Positions 7,234 through 9,359 of a stretch of 9,359 nt of DNA are shown piece after piece. The position numbers and the translations under genes are program-made. Origin of the DNA: Balneolales bacterium (lineage in GTDB: Bacteria; Bacteroidota; Rhodothermia; Balneolales; Natronogracilivirgulaceae); the NCBI GenBank assembly GCA_007131625.1, contig SLQC01000029.1:1-9359 (forward strand), read 5' to 3'. The notes beneath the pieces were generated by a model. It saw only the letters and a program-made list of their open reading frames with translations. It made no database searches and was not told the DNA's origin. Position 1 is the stretch's first letter. The number at the start of each line of letters is the position of its first letter.

Positions 7234-8763
7234 ATGCCATTACTGGGCCGTCTTATCAAACGTGTAATCACACTTAAAGCCCGGATGCCACAGCCGCGGC
7301 TTGCTCCTATTGATTATCAACGGAATGAGATGCGATATTTATTGAAAAGTGCCAAATTCACCGATTTTGGCAACCACTACGACTTTTCTTCTATACTGAA
7401 CTCCCGGGATCTGGTAAAATCGTTCCGGGAGCGTGTGCCGGCTTTTGATTACGACAGCCTTTACGAGGGCTGGTGGCACCGACTCAAAACGGACAAAGAT
7501 GTGTGCTGGCCGGGTTTGATCCCCTATTTTGCCATGAGTTCCGGTACTTCCGGTGCCCCGAGTAAATACATCCCGGTTTCCCATGAAATGGTGAAAGCCA
7601 TACGCAAAGCCGGGATCAAGCAGATCTATGCACTGGCTGCTTACAATCTTCCGCCAGCCATGTTCCGGAAAGGCATTCTGATTCTTGGAGGCAGCACCCA
7701 CCTGAAACAGGAGGGGCATTTTATGGAAGGAGATCTGAGCGGCATCAGCGTCGGCCGCATACCCGGCTGGTTTCAGCACTACTACAAACCCGGCCCGGAG
7801 ATATCGGCCGAAAAAGATTGGCACAAAAAACTGGATGAAATCACCCGTAAAGCCCCGGAGTGGGATATCGGAATCGTCTGCGGTATCCCGTCATGGGTAC
7901 AGATCATGATGGAAAAAATCGTCACACACTACAAAGTGAAAACCATTCATGACATATGGCCTAACTTCTCGGTTTACATTCACGGGGGCGTCAATTTCGG
8001 CCCGTACCGGAAAACATTCCGGCAGCTGATGGAACGTCCCGTAACCACCATAGAGACCTACATTTCCTCCGAAGGCTATATCGCCTTCCAGCACCGGCCC
8101 GACGCCAATATGACCATGCTGTTGAACAACGGTATTTTCTACGAATTTGTGCCGTTTAACAAGCAAAATTTCCCGGACGGGAATATGGTGGAATACCCTG
8201 AAGCCCTCGCTATTGATGAAGTACGGGAAGGCATCCAGTATGCGCTGCTTCTGAGCACTTGTGCCGGAACCTGGCGTTACCTGCTCGGTGATGTTATCCA
8301 ATTTACCGATGCTTCAAAACAGGAGATCATCATTACCGGCCGCACCAAACATTTTTTAAACCTGTGCGGTGAACACCTGTCGGTAAGCAACATGTCCGAA
8401 GCGGTACAGGTACTGGAGGAGCGGCTTGATATCCGGATCCCTGAATTCACGGTGGCCGGTGTTCCACATGAAGGACTATTTGCACACCGCTGGTTTATCG
8501 GTTGCGACAGCGAAGTCGATGCCGAAGCCCTGCTGGTTCCATTGGACGAGACTCTGAAGCAGTTGAACGATGACTACCGTATTGAACGGGGTGCCGCGTT
8601 GAAAGATATCCAGGTTGAGGTCGTTCCGGTAAAAACTTTTTACGAATGGATGGAGAAGCGCGGAAAACTGGGCAGCCAGAACAAAGTGCCGAGAGTGCTG
8701 CAGAGCAGTCAGTTACAAGATTGGGAAGAGTTTCTTCAGGAGGAGTTGACAGATTGGAAATAA
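7234..8763 (+). CDS. GH3 (auxin-responsive-promoter-like) family acyl-adenylase
   Basis: 509 residues, a typical full length for bacterial GH3-family proteins of the ANL adenylating superfamily. In plants these enzymes adenylate a carboxylate and couple it to an amino acid; the substrate of the bacterial members is not established. Visible motifs in order: the ATP-phosphate loop 'SSGTSGAPSKYIP' (102-114), 'YISSEGY' (276-282) matching the adenine/acyl-binding motif, 'WRYLLGDVI' (347-355) with the conserved Gly-Asp, the hinge-like 'ITGRTKHFLNLCGEHLS' (367-383), and a C-terminal 'GSQNKVPRVL' (480-489) whose K484 fits the catalytic lysine position. No signal peptide or membrane segment is seen, so it should be cytoplasmic. 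No clear Shine-Dalgarno precedes the ATG. The gene is visibly GC-richer than the propeller array. A YihY-like membrane protein gene follows on the same strand after 149 bases. Confidence 0.88.
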   Translation: MPLLGRLIKRVITLKARMPQPRLAPIDYQRNEMRYLLKSAKFTDFGNHYDFSSILNSRDLVKSFRERVPAFDYDSLYEGWWHRLKTDKDVCWPGLIPYFAMSSGTSGAPSKYIPVSHEMVKAIRKAGIKQIYALAAYNLPPAMFRKGILILGGSTHLKQEGHFMEGDLSGISVGRIPGWFQHYYKPGPEISAEKDWHKKLDEITRKAPEWDIGIVCGIPSWVQIMMEKIVTHYKVKTIHDIWPNFSVYIHGGVNFGPYRKTFRQLMERPVTTIETYISSEGYIAFQHRPDANMTMLLNNGIFYEFVPFNKQNFPDGNMVEYPEALAIDEVREGIQYALLLSTCAGTWRYLLGDVIQFTDASKQEIIITGRTKHFLNLCGEHLSVSNMSEAVQVLEERLDIRIPEFTVAGVPHEGLFAHRWFIGCDSEVDAEALLVPLDETLKQLNDDYRIERGAALKDIQVEVVPVKTFYEWMEKRGKLGSQNKVPRVLQSSQLQDWEEFLQEELTDWK

Positions 8764-8773
8764 ATATTGTCAA

Positions 8774-8861
8774 CAAGCGGGTGATATGGCTATGTGGTAG
8801 TAAATATTACCATCCTACAGACCGGGTTGCCTGATGCAAGGCTATAAATTTCTCCCGCTTG
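8774..8861. repeat. inverted repeat downstream of the GH3-family gene
   Basis: CAAGCGGG (8774-8781) and CCCGCTTG (8854-8861) form a perfect 8-base inverted repeat enclosing 72 bases, just after the GH3 stop. A smaller stem TGGTA/TACCA lies inside. The loop is long and no U-run follows, so a terminator role is uncertain. Confidence 0.3.
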
Positions 8862-8912
8862 ACCATGATTTCACACATCGAGCCATAAAATATAAGAGCG
8901 ATATATTAAGTC

Positions 8913-9359
8913 ATGTCGTTTATAAAAAGATCCTGGCAATCATATGATACATTACGTCCTCCCATGATGATCCGGGAAAGATTCTGGGCGAGATTCGGAA
9001 GGCATCTCTGGAAGAAACAGGTTTTATTCAAGGCTTCGGCGATATCGTTCAATATATTCATACTTCTGATTCCATTTTCCCTGATCTTGTTCTCGATCAT
9101 GGGGTATATTTTTACCCACGAAGAGGCCAAAGTGGGTATGGGTCACTATTTTGCTTACATCACCACCACCTACAACCATATGTACCAGGGTTACGCCATT
9201 TGGGTCATGTTTAGCATTTGGACACAACTATCCGAAAGTTTAAAAAATAGGAACAGAACCCATATTTTTGGTTATCGAATCACCAAAAACCTACTCATAT
9301 GGGCCTGTTCCGAAGAACTAAAAATAACAAAAAGCCGATCATTCGCCAGATTATCGATC
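8913..9359 (+). CDS. YihY/BrkB-family membrane protein, 5' part, probably interrupted
   Basis: The frame opens at the ATG 8913, the first start after an in-frame TAA at 8907-8909, and stays open to the window edge. A basic N-terminus (RSW...RERFWARFGRHLWKK) precedes a long hydrophobic helix, 'FKASAISFNIFILLIPFS' followed by 'LILFSIMGYIF', which matches the first transmembrane segment of the YihY/BrkB family (inner-membrane proteins once mistaken for RNase BN). From about 9210 the translation (WTQLSESLKNRNRTH...) no longer looks like a membrane protein of this family, and the base composition becomes A-rich. This fits insertion-sequence DNA entering the gene. The native gene probably continues beyond the element, outside this window. 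The ribosome-binding site is weak. Confidence 0.55.
   Translation, partial: MSFIKRSWQSYDTLRPPMMIRERFWARFGRHLWKKQVLFKASAISFNIFILLIPFSLILFSIMGYIFTHEEAKVGMGHYFAYITTTYNHMYQGYAIWVMFSIWTQLSESLKNRNRTHIFGYRITKNLLIWACSEELKITKSRSFARLSI
9212..9359 (+). mobile_element. possible left end of an insertion sequence
   Basis: The stretch from about 9212 (beginning near CATTTGGACACAAC) departs from the YihY-like coding sequence before it and leads into a new start codon at 9299 with a transposase-like N-terminus. The exact boundary is a guess, because the right end, the terminal inverted repeat and the target duplication are outside the window. Confidence 0.4.
9299..9359 (+). CDS. putative transposase N-terminus (IS4-like, DUF4372 type), cut by window edge
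   Basis: Only 20 codons are visible from the ATG at 9299. They read MGLFRRT, then KNNKKPIIRQIID. A basic start followed by 'K.IIxQIID' resembles the N-terminal domain of IS4-family transposases in Bacteroidota, where this helix is usually followed by a leucine/proline segment. The fragment is too short for certainty, and the frame is not that of the YihY-like gene. An alternative is a small unrelated open frame. Confidence 0.35.
   Translation, partial: MGLFRRTKNNKKPIIRQIID

Overview
The window looks like an accessory stretch of a Balneolota/Rhodothermota-type (Bacteroidota-superphylum) chromosome. Three things suggest this: a C-terminal type IX secretion (T9SS) sorting domain of the 'LGQNYPNPFNP ... 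SGVYxYxI' type, a bacterial GH3 (auxin-responsive-promoter-like) acyl-adenylase, and A-rich, often weak ribosome-binding sites. No rRNA, tRNA or CRISPR array is visible.

Left two thirds (about 124-6418): a locus made almost entirely of one protein family. Three full-length paralogues lie on the + strand (176-1465, 1484-3394, 3576-4841). A decayed fifth copy follows (4882-5104), and a more divergent copy faces them from the - strand (5261-6418). Each full-length copy has an export signal, a short Gly/Pro-rich linker and a predicted five-bladed beta-propeller that resembles the GH43/GH32/GH130 glycoside-hydrolase folds in its repeating 'SxDLxNW', 'SPEGPFE' and 'SDxLFGxYxxNPxNP' motifs. Anchoring differs between copies: the first, third and inverted copies look like lipoproteins. 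The second has no lipobox and carries an FnIII-like module plus a T9SS sorting domain. The first and third share a near-identical leader, ribosome-binding site and signal-peptide region, so the array has grown and been homogenised by recombination.

Middle (6419-7233): an 815-base divergent intergenic region with short inverted repeats and a pair of 15-base direct repeats 21 bases apart. I see no convincing gene in it.

Right third (7234-9359): a GC-richer, housekeeping-looking segment with a GH3-family protein (7234-8763) followed by the start of a YihY/BrkB-family membrane protein (8913 onward). The YihY reading frame loses family character near 9210. The last bases resemble the left end of an insertion sequence with the start of a transposase (9299 onward), so the membrane-protein gene may be interrupted.

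How it fits together (inference): the array probably supplies a set of cell-surface and secreted propeller proteins that handle or bind an extracellular glycan. Several canonical catalytic acids of the related glycosidases are not evident, so binding without hydrolysis is a real alternative.
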